From the NCBI GenBank assembly GCA_032718475.1, contig JAUCBJ010009131.1:1-37175 (forward strand): DNA of 37,175 bases, in the 5' to 3' direction. Within the stretch, counting starts at the first letter, position 1. Each line of letters starts with the position of its first letter. The notes beneath the pieces were generated by a model. The model had not been told where the DNA came from. It ran no database searches and saw only the letters and a program-made list of their open reading frames with translations. The DNA is from Nemertoderma westbladi. Its lineage: Eukaryota; Xenacoelomorpha; Nemertodermatida; Nemertodermatidae. The position numbers and the translations under genes are program-made. Of this stretch, positions 36,483 through 37,175 are shown one piece after another.

Positions 36483-37175
36483 TTATATCCTGAGACAGTT
36501 ATGGGCCACCGTAGATTCCTACTAACCGACGACACCGAATCTTCGGGGTTAACCTCGGATTCGCTGTCATGCAGATCCACCCATCCCACTAACTTAAACC
36601 CCCCCGCATCTACCAGATAAGGCCCTATGCCTACGTACACAACACTGGCCTTCACCACCTCGGATCGCCACAATTCAAACAGTTCTGTGGCGACCCCCCT
36701 CGCCCTCTCACTTGCTAGTTCCCCCTGCCCAAATCGGACTAGATAACGAAAGTGTTTGTTGCACTCACCAAGCCTTTGGTACAACTTGGGCTGGTCTACC
36801 TTTCTCCCCTCCCTAGCATCCTTCAACAGTCTCTTGGTGGCGTTATATCCTCGTCGCAGGCGATCGCTCGTCCCGATGTCTTCCACATGGACTTTACCTT
36901 CCCTCCTCATCCGGCGCCGTACCGTCGGCCCCACTGTCGTCATTCCGGTGGGCCATTCGCCGCCCTCGGCCACTGGTTGGCCGGCGACTTCAGTACCTCG
37001 TCCGCCGCTATGACCTTGCGTCGACTCGAACTCCCATCCTCCTCGTACTCGGCTGCCCTCCTCCTCGATGTCCTGAGCATCCCTCGTTGGCAAATCCGGT
37101 GTGGCGGGCCGGTACTGCCTCATCGCTGCCTCCCGAATCGTTTGGTCTCTATTGCTCGGGGTGCGCGGCGGAGTT
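36443..37175 (-). CDS. Unrecognised ORF, 5' end outside window
   Basis: The first ATG is at 37123, but the frame is open to the right edge (17 further codons, including TPPRTPSNRDQTIREAA), so the start lies outside. The sequence is GC-rich with Arg/Gly/Glu-rich disordered parts (REGKVHVEDIGTSDRLRRGY). A helix-rich middle (ATKRLLKDAREGRKVDQPKL, LGECNKHFRYLVRFGQGEL) precedes a Val-rich part (VVKASVVYVGIGPYLVDAGG). The last ten or so codons (QKLKSHGRN) are encoded by the adjoining minisatellite, so the native C-terminus is probably lost or replaced. I recognise no family. A retroelement gag/ORF1-type protein or a lineage-specific gene are both possible. Confidence 0.5.
   Translation of the reverse strand, partial: TPPRTPSNRDQTIREAAMRQYRPATPDLPTRDAQDIEEEGSRVRGGWEFESTQGHSGGRGTEVAGQPVAEGGEWPTGMTTVGPTVRRRMRREGKVHVEDIGTSDRLRRGYNATKRLLKDAREGRKVDQPKLYQRLGECNKHFRYLVRFGQGELASERARGVATELFELWRSEVVKASVVYVGIGPYLVDAGGFKLVGWVDLHDSESEVNPEDSVSSVSRNLRWPITVSGYKKERQKLKSHGRN

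Overview
The window is eukaryotic: it has split genes with GT-AG introns, LINE, SINE, LTR and DNA transposons, minisatellites, low gene density and AT-rich non-coding DNA. Recurrent octamers TAGGCCTA and TACCGGTA, a tRNA-headed SINE with an ATT tail, and a decayed HECT-like gene of a type I associate with invertebrate deuterostomes suggest a marine invertebrate, perhaps an echinoderm or hemichordate. The organism call is inference and weak.

Host gene. The clearest host gene is a ubinuclein (the UBN/yemanuclein subunit of the HIRA histone H3.3 chaperone complex) on the plus strand. Exon 1 (8753-9054) carries the N-terminal motif and the first half of the Hpc2-related domain (HRD). Exon 2 (22490-24035) completes the HRD without a break across a 13.4-kb intron, then becomes Ser/Pro/His-rich. 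A likely C-terminal segment lies at 24152-24811 in another frame. Nearly everything between the first two exons is mobile DNA.

Left flank (1-8750). On the minus strand lies a non-LTR retrotransposon: ORF1 (1920-2672) and an ORF2 (1-1228, running off the window) in which a PHD-type zinc finger is joined to the endonuclease domain. Then come non-coding DNA, a 125-bp inverted-repeat pair (4569-4693 / 8329-8453), an 11-copy 68-bp minisatellite (5861-6612) and a 1140-bp non-autonomous transposon with ~300-bp terminal inverted repeats and 10-bp target duplications (7138-8277).

Intron of ubinuclein (9055-22489). In order: a LINE reverse-transcriptase tail with a tandem duplication (9106-9975); a 2.1-kb DNA transposon with short TIRs and a broken ORF (10510-12652); a truncated Ty3/Gypsy pol (12920-14487) with a possible 3' LTR start; AT-rich DNA; and a full-length, reverse-oriented Ty3/Gypsy element (16956-22048) with 210-bp near-identical LTRs and a GATAT target duplication, whose gag and protease are broken while RT-RNaseH-integrase is one open 893-codon frame.

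Right flank (24812-37175). A 1350-bp TIR element is flanked by a perfect 20-bp direct repeat (25191-26540). After it come a 17-bp minisatellite, a LINE endonuclease fragment, an RNF41/NRDP1-like RING fragment enclosed by inverted repeats (29518-30645), an unrecognised GC-rich coding relic (31491-32256), a HECT-like pseudogene on the minus strand (32284-34416), a tRNA-derived SINE with a 9-bp target duplication (35638-35890), a 20/21-bp minisatellite and an unrecognised minus-strand ORF entering from the right edge (36443-37175).

The genes do not form a pathway; the window is a ubinuclein locus embedded in dense mobile DNA. The most unusual items are the 20-bp-duplication element, the 10-bp-duplication TIR elements, the RNF41 fragment between inverted arms, and the ubinuclein without a visible middle domain.
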